Shown one piece after another: positions 43,793 to 53,963 of a stretch of 64,000 nucleotides of DNA. The position numbers and the translations under genes are program-made. Under the pieces are notes generated by a model that saw only the letters and a list, made by a program, of their open reading frames with translations, was not told the origin of the DNA and did no database searches. This stretch comes from Methylovulum sp. (GTDB taxonomy: Bacteria > Pseudomonadota > Gammaproteobacteria > Methylococcales > Methylomonadaceae). Where the stretch lies: assembly GCA_028712695.1 (NCBI GenBank), contig JAQTQZ010000002.1, positions 62,001 through 126,000 of the forward strand. Reading direction: 5' to 3'. The stretch's first letter is position 1, and every line of letters starts with the position of its first letter.

Positions 43793-44104
43793 ATGTCGCA
43801 CATACATGGCAAGCAGCTAATGCAAAGCATGGGTGAAAACCACAACGCAATGGGAAAAAGCCTTGTTAAAGGTTCCGTAACTACCGCTACCGTCCATACA
43901 GGAGCAAAATTGATGAAAAATATTACTAAACACCCCGCTTTAGTCTTTGGCTTAGGTGTTCTCACCGGCTACTTGATTTACAAATACCGTAAAGAAATCA
44001 TTGCCAGCACCACCAAAGCAGTTGATGTCGGCAAAGATTTCGTCCTGCAGCAAAAAGAGAGCTTGGAAGATATTGTTGCAGAAACCCAAGAAGGCAATGA
44101 TTAA
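43793..44104 (+). CDS. Small membrane protein in the copper cluster, paralogue of 40178 gene
   Basis: 103 residues. The N-terminus is His/Met-rich (MSHIHGKQLMQSMGENHNAMG) and could bind metal. A membrane segment (HPALVFGLGVLTGYLIYKY) is followed by RKEIIASTTKAVDVGKDFVLQQKE. It is homologous to the 123-residue protein at 40178. AAAGGAAA precedes the ATG. It lies between the CxxC metal-binding protein and the HMA-like membrane protein, so a role in copper handling is inferred. Confidence 0.75.
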   Translation: MSHIHGKQLMQSMGENHNAMGKSLVKGSVTTATVHTGAKLMKNITKHPALVFGLGVLTGYLIYKYRKEIIASTTKAVDVGKDFVLQQKESLEDIVAETQEGND

Positions 44105-44136
44105 TAGCGTGACGGCTTATTAAAGCTTTTGATAAG

Positions 44137-44171
44137 CGGGCATTCCTACTCGCAAGGCTTGCCCGTTTTTA
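44137..44171 (+). terminator. Intrinsic terminator or attenuator inside the copper cluster
   Basis: CGGGCA pairs with TGCCCG across a 17-base loop, followed by TTTTTAT. It lies between two same-strand genes and may reduce read-through toward the ATPase. Confidence 0.6.
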
Positions 44172-44198
44172 TTTAACTTTTGTTTGTTTTAACTTTAT

Positions 44199-44813
44199 AT
44201 GGCTATCCAGAAACAATTTGTTTTACGTTACCGCGAAGAGGGGCACATCCGTTTTGAAATCCCTGCCCAGTTTTGTGAGCCAAACACCGCCAAAGCATTG
44301 ACGGCTACGCTTTTAAAGTTAGAGGGTGTTTATCGGGTCGCACTTTATGCCAGCCAAAAAAAACTCTCCATCCGTTACCAAGAAACTGTTTGTGATTTTA
44401 AGACCTTGGCAAAGTCCCTATACCGGATTATTGCCGAATTAGATCAAAAAGCACCCGTTACAAAAAGGGAAACAGCAATCGGCAAATTGCCATCAATCAA
44501 AACCAAACTCAAGAATTCAAGCGTCGGCAAGTGGTTCAACCAAAAATACACCGACACTAAAGAAACCATAGAAGCCGCTAAAATTTTAACTAAAGTCGGC
44601 ATGAAGCAACAAAAATCCCTGCTCAATAATCCCGAAAAGGCGATGATTGATTTCTTCAATGACATGCTGGTGATTTTTTTGATCAAGCTGCATTGGGAAC
44701 ACATCACTAAAGCCTGGATTCCCAACCCGTTAAAGTACCGCTATGAATGGCTGGCGGTGTTCTATATGTTCTTTTTACTGATGCGCTCGCGTAACCCAAA
44801 ACAACCAAAGTAA
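44199..44813 (+). CDS. HMA-like domain membrane protein of the copper cluster
   Basis: 204 residues. The N-terminal ~80 residues resemble a heavy-metal-associated fold without the CxxC (LEGVYRVALYASQKKLSIRYQE), like the HMA_2-type domains that precede some P-type ATPases. A basic amphipathic middle leads to a hydrophobic C-terminus (WLAVFYMFFLLMRSRN). The ATPase at 44883 carries a similar CxxC-less domain at its own N-terminus. It is probably an accessory subunit of that pump; the function is unproven. Confidence 0.65.
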   Translation: MAIQKQFVLRYREEGHIRFEIPAQFCEPNTAKALTATLLKLEGVYRVALYASQKKLSIRYQETVCDFKTLAKSLYRIIAELDQKAPVTKRETAIGKLPSIKTKLKNSSVGKWFNQKYTDTKETIEAAKILTKVGMKQQKSLLNNPEKAMIDFFNDMLVIFLIKLHWEHITKAWIPNPLKYRYEWLAVFYMFFLLMRSRNPKQPK

Positions 44814-44882
44814 CAACGTTGTCTTGTTGCCGCCTATTTCTCCAAAAATGTCACTCAACGCTTTATTTTTACAGGTCTAGCA

Positions 44883-47327
44883 ATGGATATGATGCCGACT
44901 TACCAAAATTTCAGCCTGGTCCACCAACTCAAAAGACGTATCCGCATTATTGCCCCCGCGTTAAAACGTGATCCTGAACGCGGTTACATTTTTGAAATCC
45001 TGCTAAAAAAACGCCATGAAATCAAACGGGTACGCTCAATATTTGCGTTAGGCTCAGTAGTGATTGAGTTTGATCCCAAACGCCTGCCTAAAGCAAACCT
45101 ATTAATCATGCTCGATGCTATTTTGGGCAATATGGGAGGCAAGGGCACTCTCGGTGCAAACCAACCCAAAGCGCTTACCGGGCCATTAAAGGAAATTGAT
45201 CTGGCAGTTGAAGGTATGACCTGTGCTTCGTGTGCATTATTGCTGGAAATGGTGTTGAAGCGTGACCCAAAAATAAAACAGGCCAGCGTCAATTTTGGCA
45301 CGGAAACCTTGACTGTCCACGGGCAATTAAGCAAAGAAGATGTTTGCGCCTGCATCGAAAGCTTAGGCTATAAAGCCTATCCAATGGACACGCTCTCGCA
45401 ACGCAAAAAAATAATTGAAAAAGAACAGTTTCGGATTGAGTCCGCACGGCATCGTTTGCTCTGGTCGGCAATTTTAAGTGCACCGGTTATTGCTGTTGCC
45501 ATGTCCATGACCCAATCCCGCCCGCTGCATTGGCTGCAATTTCTGCTGGCAACGCCGGTGGTGTTCTGGTCAGGAAAGCCCTTTTTTGACAAAGCCCTCC
45601 GTCTGGCCAAGCACCGCGCCGCCAACATGGACTCTTTAATCGCGTTAGGCGTAGGCTCTGCCTATTTATACAGCTTGCCGACTTTTTTCCTGCGCCGGGG
45701 CCATGTCTATTTTGAGGCGGCAGCGGCAATCATCACTTTTGTGCTGTTAGGGCGTTATCTGGAAGAAAAGGCCAAAGGCAAAGCGGGCGAAGCGATCCGG
45801 CAATTGGTCGATTTGCAGCCGCAGACTGCCACGCTATTGAAAGACGACCAAGAATTCACCGTCGATGCAGACAGTTTGCAGGTTGGCGATGTGCTGCTGA
45901 TCCGGCCTGGGGAAAAAATCCCGGCCGATGGCGTCATTATCCACGGCATTTCCACGGTCGACGAATCGATGGTGACTGGCGAAAGCATGCCGGTGGTCAA
46001 AGAAATCGGCGGCCGCGTCATTGCTGGCTGTGTCAACGGCACCGGCGTGTTACGGGTTAAAGTCACCGCAGTGGGTATGGATACCGTGCTGGCGGGCATC
46101 GTCCATATGATCGACCAAGCCCAATCCGCCAAACTGCCCATCCAAAAGCAAGTCGATAAAATTTCCGCCGTGTTCGTCCCCAGTGTCATGGCAATCTCCG
46201 GCCTGACGTTTGTCGGTTGGATGATGGCCGGTGCACCATTTGCGCTGGCTTTTGGCAATGCCATCACCGTATTGTTGATTGCCTGCCCGTGTGCCCTAGG
46301 TTTGGCAACCCCGGCGGCGATTATGGTCGGCACTGGTCAAGCGGCTAAAAAAGGGATTTATATCCGCAACGGTGAAAGCTTGGAAATCGCCGCAAAGCTA
46401 AATGTCATCGTCTTTGACAAAACCGGCACGATTACCGAAGGCAAGCCAAAAGTCAGCGACTTTCTAAAACTGTCGCGGTTGGGCCAAGATAAAATCATCA
46501 TGCTGGCGGCATCGGCGGAACATAATTCCGAGCATTTTTTGGGTAGGGCCATCGTTGATTATGCCCGCGAACAGGCCATCGCCCTTAAAGAAAGCAGCCA
46601 TTTTTACAGCGAAACAGGGCGCGGCATCCTCGCCGAAATTGACGGCAAAACCGTCTTGCTGGGCAATCAAGCGTGGCTGGATGAACAGCAAGTGGCGATT
46701 CCAGGCTTGCTGGAAGCTGCCCGACACTATTCGGAGCAAGGAAAAACCCCCGTGTTCATGGCCGTCAACGGCAAAGAAGCCGCTGTTTTCGGCATTGCCG
46801 ACAAACCTAAAGAACACGCCCTGGAAGCCATCGCCAAACTGCACAAACTTGGCATTGAAACGCTAATGGCAACTGGCGACACCGAACGCACCGCGCATTA
46901 CATTGCCGCCCAAGTCGGCATTGGACAAGTCATTGCCAACGCAAAACCAGAACAAAAACTGGCGATCATCGAAGCCTTGAAAGCCCAAGGGAAACTAGTC
47001 GGCATGATAGGTGACGGTGTAAATGACGCCCCCGCCTTGACTGCCGCCAGCGTCGGTTTTGCAATTGGCAGCGGCACCGATATTGCGATTGAGTCTGCCG
47101 ACCTGACCTTGGTGCAGGGCGACATCACCAAAGTCGCGGACGCCATTGGCTTAAGCAAAGACACTATTGTGATTATCAAACAAAATTTATTCTGGGCATT
47201 CGCCTATAACACCATTGCCATTCCAGTCGCGGCAATGGGACGGCTCAACCCGATGCTGGCCTCTGCCGCGATGGCCTTAAGCTCAGTATCGGTGGTTGTC
47301 AATTCATTACGCTTAAGTCGGAGGTAG
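44883..47327 (+). CDS. Copper-type P1B ATPase (CopA-like)
   Basis: 814 residues. An N-terminal CxxC-less HMA_2-like region (to about residue 90) is followed by a true HMA domain with GMTCASCALLLE, eight predicted helices, the ion-binding CPC in LLIACPCALGLATPAA, the phosphorylation motif VFDKTGTITEGK, HP-like AEHNSEH, GDGVNDAPAL, and the C-terminal FAYNTIAIPVAAMG plus MALSSVSVVVNSLRL typical of Cu(I) pumps. In AEHNSEH the usual His-Pro reads His-Asn. The direction may be efflux or delivery to cuproenzymes; the neighbours hint at delivery. Confidence 0.92.
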   Translation: MDMMPTYQNFSLVHQLKRRIRIIAPALKRDPERGYIFEILLKKRHEIKRVRSIFALGSVVIEFDPKRLPKANLLIMLDAILGNMGGKGTLGANQPKALTGPLKEIDLAVEGMTCASCALLLEMVLKRDPKIKQASVNFGTETLTVHGQLSKEDVCACIESLGYKAYPMDTLSQRKKIIEKEQFRIESARHRLLWSAILSAPVIAVAMSMTQSRPLHWLQFLLATPVVFWSGKPFFDKALRLAKHRAANMDSLIALGVGSAYLYSLPTFFLRRGHVYFEAAAAIITFVLLGRYLEEKAKGKAGEAIRQLVDLQPQTATLLKDDQEFTVDADSLQVGDVLLIRPGEKIPADGVIIHGISTVDESMVTGESMPVVKEIGGRVIAGCVNGTGVLRVKVTAVGMDTVLAGIVHMIDQAQSAKLPIQKQVDKISAVFVPSVMAISGLTFVGWMMAGAPFALAFGNAITVLLIACPCALGLATPAAIMVGTGQAAKKGIYIRNGESLEIAAKLNVIVFDKTGTITEGKPKVSDFLKLSRLGQDKIIMLAASAEHNSEHFLGRAIVDYAREQAIALKESSHFYSETGRGILAEIDGKTVLLGNQAWLDEQQVAIPGLLEAARHYSEQGKTPVFMAVNGKEAAVFGIADKPKEHALEAIAKLHKLGIETLMATGDTERTAHYIAAQVGIGQVIANAKPEQKLAIIEALKAQGKLVGMIGDGVNDAPALTAASVGFAIGSGTDIAIESADLTLVQGDITKVADAIGLSKDTIVIIKQNLFWAFAYNTIAIPVAAMGRLNPMLASAAMALSSVSVVVNSLRLSRR

Positions 47328-47335
47328 GAATACAA

Positions 47336-48175
47336 ATGGATCACTCTATGATGGATCATAGTATGCACGGCATGGCCGATATGGGCATGGCAAGCGGCGG
47401 CTTTGATTATACCCTGGCGTTTGTTGCCGGATTTTTAGGGAGCGGGCATTGCTTAGGGATGTGCGGGGCGCTGGTGTCGGGTTATTTTATGAATGCCGGC
47501 AAAAACAGCTCGTACCTGCCTTATTTTCTGTACCAGATTGCCCGAATTTCAGTGTATACGCTGGTCGGTTTTGCCGCCGCCTCGCTAGGCGTGGTGATCG
47601 TGTCCAGTGGCCTGTTCGGTAAAGTCCAAAGCCTGCTGCAAATGTTCATCGGGTTAGTCGTTATTCTATTGGCGTTCGGCATATTAGGCTGGATTCCATG
47701 GCAGGGTTCGATCAGGCTGTTGCCCATGAAGTGGTTGCGCAAAGGTTATAGCAGCTCACGAACCAAAGGCCCGCTCATCGGCAGCCTGTTTGCCGGCCTG
47801 TTAAATGGCATGATGCCTTGCCCGCTGACTTTTGCGATGGCGGTAAAAGCCACCTCAGCACCTAGCATTTATGAAGGTGGCGCACTGATGCTGGCGTTTG
47901 GTGCGGGCACTTTGCCAATGATGCTGTTTATCAGCGTCGCGTTCGGGAAAATAAACGCCCATATCCGCGGCCTGATGCTTAAAACAGCGGCTTTAATCAT
48001 GGTGTTTATGGGCTACAACACGTTTTACCGGGGCTTGAGCTTTTATGCCGACGAAAACTTCAAGCACCACAACTATTTTAATATCTTGAAAGAACGGATT
48101 GATGAGCTAATTGCCTACTTATCGCAAATAGTCAGTTATTTTTCAGACCTCGTGACCAACATCCAAAACATGTAG
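47336..48175 (+). CDS. TauE/SafE (UreH-type) membrane protein
   Basis: 279 residues with about six helices. The N-terminus is His/Met-rich (MDHSMMDHSMHGMADMGM), consistent with copper binding. The family motif is GFLGSGHCLGMCGALVSGY, and the second-half counterpart is LLNGMMPCPLTFAMAVKAT. Relatives occur with CcoI-type ATPases and are linked to copper supply for cytochrome oxidase. GGAGG lies well before the ATG, and the gene begins eight bases after the ATPase stop, so they are co-transcribed. Confidence 0.88.
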   Translation: MDHSMMDHSMHGMADMGMASGGFDYTLAFVAGFLGSGHCLGMCGALVSGYFMNAGKNSSYLPYFLYQIARISVYTLVGFAAASLGVVIVSSGLFGKVQSLLQMFIGLVVILLAFGILGWIPWQGSIRLLPMKWLRKGYSSSRTKGPLIGSLFAGLLNGMMPCPLTFAMAVKATSAPSIYEGGALMLAFGAGTLPMMLFISVAFGKINAHIRGLMLKTAALIMVFMGYNTFYRGLSFYADENFKHHNYFNILKERIDELIAYLSQIVSYFSDLVTNIQNM

Positions 48176-48207
48176 GCGTCGGTTATCGGACAAGGTTTTG
48201 CCTCGAA

Positions 48208-48345
48208 TTACCGAAGAGCACGCACACAGACTGGTTGTTTCAAATTTTCATAGCTCAAATAACTCGCAAAGGTGGCCACTGATATTTCAGCTGCCGCCAC
48301 AGAATTTCGATCAAGTTCAGTTCTGGACTGTGGCAAGTAATGTAA
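48208..48345 (-). pseudogene. IS630-type transposase C-terminal remnant
   Basis: The minus strand reads SPELNLIEILWRQLKYQWPP, the catalytic-Glu region of IS630-family transposases, then shifts frame to FASYLSYENLKQPV. The two pieces together match the family tail; the frameshift and missing N-terminus make it dead. Confidence 0.75.
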
Positions 48346-48394
48346 AACCACCCCACAGTGCATAGTGGACACGTCAACGCCCACACATTGCCTA

Positions 48395-48600
48395 ACGTTT
48401 TCCAGTCAGTCCCCCATGCTTACGCGGAAGGAACCGATAAGGGTCATAGCCGGTTGGAAATCCGCCGTTACTGGATTACCGGAGACCTGCCCACCTTGCC
48501 AAAAGCCAATTTATAGCCGGGCTTGCGCAGCATCGGCACGGTCAAACGACGCTTGGCTGATTGCCGTACAATTAACCAGTCATTTTGCGTAACGCGCCGA
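48395..48600 (+). pseudogene. ISAs1-type transposase remnant
   Basis: The plus strand reads AEGTDKGHSRLEIRRYWITG, the conserved KGHGRIExRR region of ISAs1-family (H-repeat) transposases, then PGLRSIGTVKRR after an in-frame stop. Only this internal fragment remains, directly beside the IS630 debris and the ubiA 3' end. Confidence 0.7.
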
Positions 48601-48625
48601 TAACCAATACCAATCATTCCGGTTT

Positions 48626-49483
48626 TTACACCAGATAATTCACCAATAAACCAACAAACACCGCGAAGCCAAACCAATTGCTGTTTAAAAAAGCCTTAAA
48701 GCAATCCGCTTTTTGGCGATGGAAAATCAGTTTTTGCTGGTAAACCGACAAGCCTGCGGCAATTAGCACGCCCAGATAATAAGATAACTTTAACTGCGCC
48801 ATCAACCCGATCATAATCAATAATCCGATGATGAGCAGCTGCAACAACGCCATGATCTGCCGGTCATAATCGCCAAACAAAATAGCCGTGGATTTAACGC
48901 CAATTTTGAGATCATCTTCCTTATCGACCATCGCATACATCGTATCGTAAACCAAAGCCCAGAGCATGACCGCCAAATACATCACCCAAGCCACGCCAGG
49001 AATACCTCCGGTTTGGGCGGCAAAAGCCATCGGCACGGCCCAGCCAAAAGCCATGCCCAAGTACGCTTGTGGCAAATGCGTGTAACGTTTCATAAACGGG
49101 TAGCTAGCGGCCAGAAATGCGCCGATAAACGACAATAGAATGGTGCGGGCATTCATCAACAGCACCAAACCAAAAGCTGTTAGGCAAAGCACTGCAAACA
49201 CCATCAGAGCTTCCTTTGGTTTCACCTTGCCTGCGGCGATGGGCCGTTGTTTGGTGCGTTCGACATGGGGGTCAAAATCGCGGTCGGCATAGTCATTGAT
49301 GACACAACCGGCGGCACGCATCAGCACCACGCCCAACACAAACACCGTGACCACCAAACTATCCGGGTTGCCCTCGCCAGCCACCCACAAGGCCCATAAG
49401 GTCGGCCACAATAAAATCAAAGTGCCGATAGGCCGGTCGAAACGTGCTAACAACCAATATTGCTTAAGTCTTTCCATCATCAT
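48626..49483 (-). CDS. ubiA: 4-hydroxybenzoate octaprenyltransferase UbiA
   Basis: It prenylates 4-hydroxybenzoate in ubiquinone synthesis at the inner membrane. The 285 residues include the two Asp-rich prenyl-diphosphate motifs: [19 protein letters not shown] and [15 protein letters not shown]. About eight hydrophobic helices are visible. Several adjacent ATGs could start it (MMMERLKQY). It is divergent from the arsC-like gene. Confidence 0.95.
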   Translation of the reverse strand: MMMERLKQYWLLARFDRPIGTLILLWPTLWALWVAGEGNPDSLVVTVFVLGVVLMRAAGCVINDYADRDFDPHVERTKQRPIAAGKVKPKEALMVFAVLCLTAFGLVLLMNARTILLSFIGAFLAASYPFMKRYTHLPQAYLGMAFGWAVPMAFAAQTGGIPGVAWVMYLAVMLWALVYDTMYAMVDKEDDLKIGVKSTAILFGDYDRQIMALLQLLIIGLLIMIGLMAQLKLSYYLGVLIAAGLSVYQQKLIFHRQKADCFKAFLNSNWFGFAVFVGLLVNYLV

Positions 49484-49550
49484 TTTTCAACAGTTCATTT
49501 TTGTTAGATGCTATTATAACGGCTTTATTTTTGATAAGGGCTTATCCACG

Positions 49551-50503
<953 letters not shown>

Positions 50504-50581
50504 CATTAATGCCCGGCCTTACTACACCGCATCGGCTGCCATTTTAATCAATTTGCGCGTGCCACATCCCGGAAACCCAAC

Positions 50582-50944
50582 ATGAACATCAAACCGATTT
50601 ATTATTACGCTATTGCGCTGATTGGTTTTTTTGGGCTGTTCTCGTTATTGATGCTTTGGCATACAATTTTGGCACCCTCATCCCGAATGCCTGTCACGCT
50701 AATTTTATTAATGACGGTCACCCCATTGCTGTTGCCGATGCGTGGTTTTTTGGCACACAATTTTAAAAGCTGCGCATGGGAAGCTTATATCAGCTTAATT
50801 TACTTTATTCACGGTGCCCAAGAAATTTATGCCAGTCCAGACACGCGGCTTTACGCCGCGCTGGAAATTGTGCTGAGCCTGATGCTGTTTTTTGGCGCAA
50901 CATTTTATGTCCGTTATGCAGGAAAAAACGCTAACCATGGCTGA
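50582..50944 (+). CDS. DUF2069 membrane protein
   Basis: 120 residues with four hydrophobic helices and the family segments LLLPMRGFLAHNFKSCAWEAYISLIYFIHG and LYAALEIVLSLMLFFGATFYVRY. The function is unknown. It overlaps hda by eight bases, which supports co-expression. Confidence 0.9.
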   Translation: MNIKPIYYYAIALIGFFGLFSLLMLWHTILAPSSRMPVTLILLMTVTPLLLPMRGFLAHNFKSCAWEAYISLIYFIHGAQEIYASPDTRLYAALEIVLSLMLFFGATFYVRYAGKNANHG

Positions 50945-51665
50945 ACAACTTTCCCTAAGCTTTGAATTTCGTGCAAATAAGACGTTTGATGATTTTTTTC
51001 CTGGTATCAACCAAGAAATTGTCACGCACTTAAAAAATTTCTTGCTTAACGATGAAGAGCAACAAATCTTTATTTGCGGAAAATCGGGCCTAGGCAAAAC
51101 ACACTTGTTGCAAGCTTGTTGCCATCAGGCGCATAAACAAAAATTGAGCGCGTTTTATTTCGCCCTGTCCGATAAGGGGTTACCTGATCCGGCATTGCTG
51201 ATTGGCTTGGACAAATTTGACCTCGTTTGCTTTGACAATATTGATTACATTGCGGGCGATCCGGTTTGGGAGCAAGCTTTCTTCAATTTTTTTAACCTGC
51301 ACCGCAGTAGCGGCCACAAGCTTATTTTATCTGCAGCTGGTGTGCCCAATAAAATGGCTATCCAATTAGCCGATCTTAAATCCCGGCTTAATTGGGGACT
51401 CACCTTAAAATTAAAGCCGTTACCGGACACCGACAAAATCACCGCATTAATTTTTAAAGCAAACCAACTTGGTTTTGCCATCACGCCACAAGCGGGCCAA
51501 TTTTTATTGGCGCATTACGATCGGGATCTAGTCAATTTATGGGCGCTGTTGGACAAGCTAGACCGTGCCTCGTTAGCCGCCAAATGCAAATTGACCCTCC
51601 CTTTTTTAAAGAAATTTCTGCGTCAAGAAGGTGTCGGCGAACAAAACACCTATCCCTCCCAGTGA
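50937..51665 (+). CDS. hda: DnaA regulatory inactivator Hda
   Basis: An AAA+ protein that, with the beta clamp, promotes hydrolysis of DnaA-ATP. ATG 50937 begins MAEQLSLSFEFR, whose QLSLSF is the clamp-binding motif expected at the Hda N-terminus; the track start 15 codons upstream is discarded for that reason. Walker A is CGKSGLGKTHLLQA, and the Walker-B region is LVCFDNIDYIAGDPVWEQA. The length of 242 residues is normal. Confidence 0.95.
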   Translation: MAEQLSLSFEFRANKTFDDFFPGINQEIVTHLKNFLLNDEEQQIFICGKSGLGKTHLLQACCHQAHKQKLSAFYFALSDKGLPDPALLIGLDKFDLVCFDNIDYIAGDPVWEQAFFNFFNLHRSSGHKLILSAAGVPNKMAIQLADLKSRLNWGLTLKLKPLPDTDKITALIFKANQLGFAITPQAGQFLLAHYDRDLVNLWALLDKLDRASLAAKCKLTLPFLKKFLRQEGVGEQNTYPSQ

Positions 51666-51674
51666 AGGCTTATA

Positions 51675-51702
51675 CCCTAAGCGGATTAAATAATGCTTAG
51701 GG
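51675..51702. terminator. Hairpin after hda
   Basis: CCCTAAGC and GCTTAGGG are separated by 12 bases, between the convergent hda and DUF3455 genes. There is no T tract, so it is a tentative terminator. Confidence 0.45.
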
Positions 51703-51745
51703 CACGCGCTTAAAGTTTATTAATAAAAAATAATTATTAATTAAA

Positions 51746-52285
51746 TCAGTTTGTTAACTCTATTATTCTGCTATAAAAAACATAGTCTGCGGTATAGGCG
51801 ACCCGCCGTTCACCACCTAAATGATTGGCATCGCAACCTGACACAGGCGGCAAACCACCCTGCGTATTAATCCGGTTAATAAAACTGGTTTTGGCAAACG
51901 GGCTATCGCCCTTATGCCCGACAACTTTGACCAGTAACCAGGTAATGGCCGAACTGGGCGCCATATCTGCCTTAGCCATTATTTTTCCTTGCACACGGCT
52001 GCCTTCTTTATATTCCCAAACGGGGCCTTTAAAATGTTTACCAACAATTTGTCCTTGGTTGTCGAATAGTCGGGCGTCGGGAGCCTGTATCTGCCATAAA
52101 TAACTGCCTTGATTAACAGTGCACTGATAAATCTGGTCACCTTTTGCATGAACTGTCAAAAAAGCGGTATGCCCATCGGGCACTTTAATTTGCTCAGGTA
52201 TTTGAACAGCCGTGCCAGGACAGGCATGGCTGATATAAGGCAACATCGCTGCCAAAAGAATTATTTTTTTAATTTTCTTAATCAT
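51746..52285 (-). CDS. DUF3455 secreted protein
   Basis: ATG 52285 starts MIKKIKKIILLAAMLPYISHACPG, a signal peptide. The mature part has the family motifs IYQCTVNQGSYLWQIQAPDARLFD, HFKGPVWEYKEGSRVQGK and the C-terminal INTQGGLPPVSGCDANHLGG ... YTADYVFY. The function is unknown; two Cys residues in the mature part could pair. It starts four bases after the SDR stop and is probably in the same transcript. Confidence 0.88.
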   Translation of the reverse strand: MIKKIKKIILLAAMLPYISHACPGTAVQIPEQIKVPDGHTAFLTVHAKGDQIYQCTVNQGSYLWQIQAPDARLFDNQGQIVGKHFKGPVWEYKEGSRVQGKIMAKADMAPSSAITWLLVKVVGHKGDSPFAKTSFINRINTQGGLPPVSGCDANHLGGERRVAYTADYVFYSRIIELTN

Positions 52286-52289
52286 AAAG

Positions 52290-52991
52290 TCACCATGCCA
52301 TCGGTTTGCCGTCATATTTAATGAAACTGCCTGATTGGGCGAGCGAAAAATTGGCTATTACAGCACGCATACCGGCAACACTTTCTTCAGCTTCAATTAA
52401 CGCATTTGTGCCACCCATATCAGTTTTGACCCAACCCGGATGCAGGATCAACACACCAACACCCAACTTATTTAGATCTATCGACAAGCTCTTCATCGCC
52501 GCATTAAGCGCCGCTTTGCTGGAACGGTATAAAATGCTGCCACCGCTGGTGTTATCGGCGATGCTGCCCATTAAGCTGCTGATATTGACCAGCAATTTTT
52601 TATCGCTACGCTGAAGTTGCGGTAAAAACGCCTCGGCCATTTTTACCGGCGCCTGCGTATTGATCCGCAAGGTTTCAGTCCAGACTTGATAATCCAATTG
52701 CCCGAAGCCGTGGTCTTGGCTATCACCGTAAACACCCGCATTATTAATCAGCACATCAATGCTGTGTCCTGACAGTTGTTGCGCTAACGTATCAATTTGA
52801 TCAAAATCCACCACATCCAAATTTTGCACTTGTATGTTCCGGTATTTCTCCGCCAACTTAACCAAATCCTGAGCTTGTCCAAGATTACGACAACAGGCGA
52901 TCACGCTCCAGCCGTCCTTGGCATATTGCCTGCAAAACTCCAAGCCCAAGCCCAAGCCACGATTAGCACCGGTAATCAAAACAGTCGTCAT
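52290..52991 (-). CDS. Short-chain dehydrogenase/reductase
   Basis: About 233 residues with the Rossmann motif LITGANRGLGLGL, the structural NNAG (VLINNAGVYG) and the catalytic Ser/Tyr-Lys set SSLMGS ... YRSSKAALNAA, with LHPGWVKTDMGG after it. This pattern is close to the C-factor-like SDR group; the substrate is unknown. ATG 52991 has GGGGG upstream; a second ATG four codons earlier is possible. Confidence 0.9.
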   Translation of the reverse strand: MTTVLITGANRGLGLGLEFCRQYAKDGWSVIACCRNLGQAQDLVKLAEKYRNIQVQNLDVVDFDQIDTLAQQLSGHSIDVLINNAGVYGDSQDHGFGQLDYQVWTETLRINTQAPVKMAEAFLPQLQRSDKKLLVNISSLMGSIADNTSGGSILYRSSKAALNAAMKSLSIDLNKLGVGVLILHPGWVKTDMGGTNALIEAEESVAGMRAVIANFSLAQSGSFIKYDGKPMAW

Positions 52992-53006
52992 ATTTACCCC
53001 CATAAA

Positions 53007-53040
53007 AAAGCCTTCTGCACCTTTTGCTGCAGAAGGCTTT
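53007..53040 (-). terminator. Intrinsic terminator of sodB
   Basis: AAAGCCTTCTGCA pairs with TGCAGAAGGCTTT around an eight-base loop. On the minus strand a run of T follows, 3' of sodB and 5' of the SDR gene. Confidence 0.85.
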
Positions 53041-53069
53041 CATTTTAACGTAACGTTTAAAGCGGAAAA

Positions 53070-53651
53070 TTAAGCCGCGTAATTGGCTGCTGCAAAATCC
53101 CAGTTGACTAATGCCCAAAATGCTTCCAGATAAGCAGGGCGGGCATTGCGGTAGTCGATGTAATAAGCGTGTTCCCAAACGTCACAAGTCAATAATGGTT
53201 TTTGGTCTGTAGTCAATGGGCAACCGGCGTTACTGGTGCTGACCAAAGCTAAGCTACCATCGGCATTTTTGACCAACCACGCCCAACCTGAACCAAAAGT
53301 GGTCACTGCGCATTTGGTGAATTCTTCTTTAAATTTTTCAAACGAGCCAAACGTTGCAGTAATTGCGTCAGCCAACGCGCCAGTAGGCTCGCCACCAGCG
53401 CTAGGAGCCAAACTGTTCCAGTAGAAAGTGTGGTTCCACACTTGTGCGGCGTTGTTAAAAATGCCGCCTGAAGATTTCATGATAATTTCTTCCAGTGACA
53501 TGCCTTCAAATTCAGTGCCTGGAACCAAGTTGTTCAAATTGGTCACATACGTTTGGTGATGTTTGGCATAGTGATATTCCAAGGTTTCTTCTGAAATATG
53601 GGGCACCAGTCTATTTTTAGCATAAGGTAAAGCAGGAAGTTCGAAAGCCAT
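53070..53651 (-). CDS. sodB: Superoxide dismutase, iron type
   Basis: 193 residues, starting [36 protein letters not shown], which carries the first metal His and the conserved HxxxHH-type region. Later ligands are His in [11 protein letters not shown] and Asp/His in [18 protein letters not shown] and the GSGWAWLV region agree with the iron-dependent form. The track start is 23 codons upstream; ATG 53651 has GAGGA before it and fits the family. Confidence 0.95.
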   Translation of the reverse strand: MAFELPALPYAKNRLVPHISEETLEYHYAKHHQTYVTNLNNLVPGTEFEGMSLEEIIMKSSGGIFNNAAQVWNHTFYWNSLAPSAGGEPTGALADAITATFGSFEKFKEEFTKCAVTTFGSGWAWLVKNADGSLALVSTSNAGCPLTTDQKPLLTCDVWEHAYYIDYRNARPAYLEAFWALVNWDFAAANYAA

Positions 53652-53963
53652 TTGATTATCCTCAAATAAAGTTAAAAGAGATGTTGATGAAACTACATGG
53701 AACAGGTGATAAATACCCACTAATTTAATAAGCTATAACTTTAACATTGCTATTGAATTTAATAAAGCGGGAGTTTCCCATACGTTGCAACGTCTTGATG
53801 TCTTGTGACAACGTTTAAGCAATGGTATTAATTTTGGCATCTATTAAAAACACCATCCTTTGGTAGAACCATCGCTAATCTAAGGGTTTTATCAATCCTA
53901 CCCAAGTTCAATGCCAAGGCCAAAAGGCAAAGTCAAGTTTATCTTTACCGTAGCAACACCTGG

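Noticed and set aside
43573-48175. Assignment as a complete ccoGHIS cytochrome-oxidase maturation operon
   Set aside because: Only the CcoI-like pump, a separate metal-binding domain and a SafE-like protein are present; no ccoG, ccoH or ccoS reading frame was recognised.
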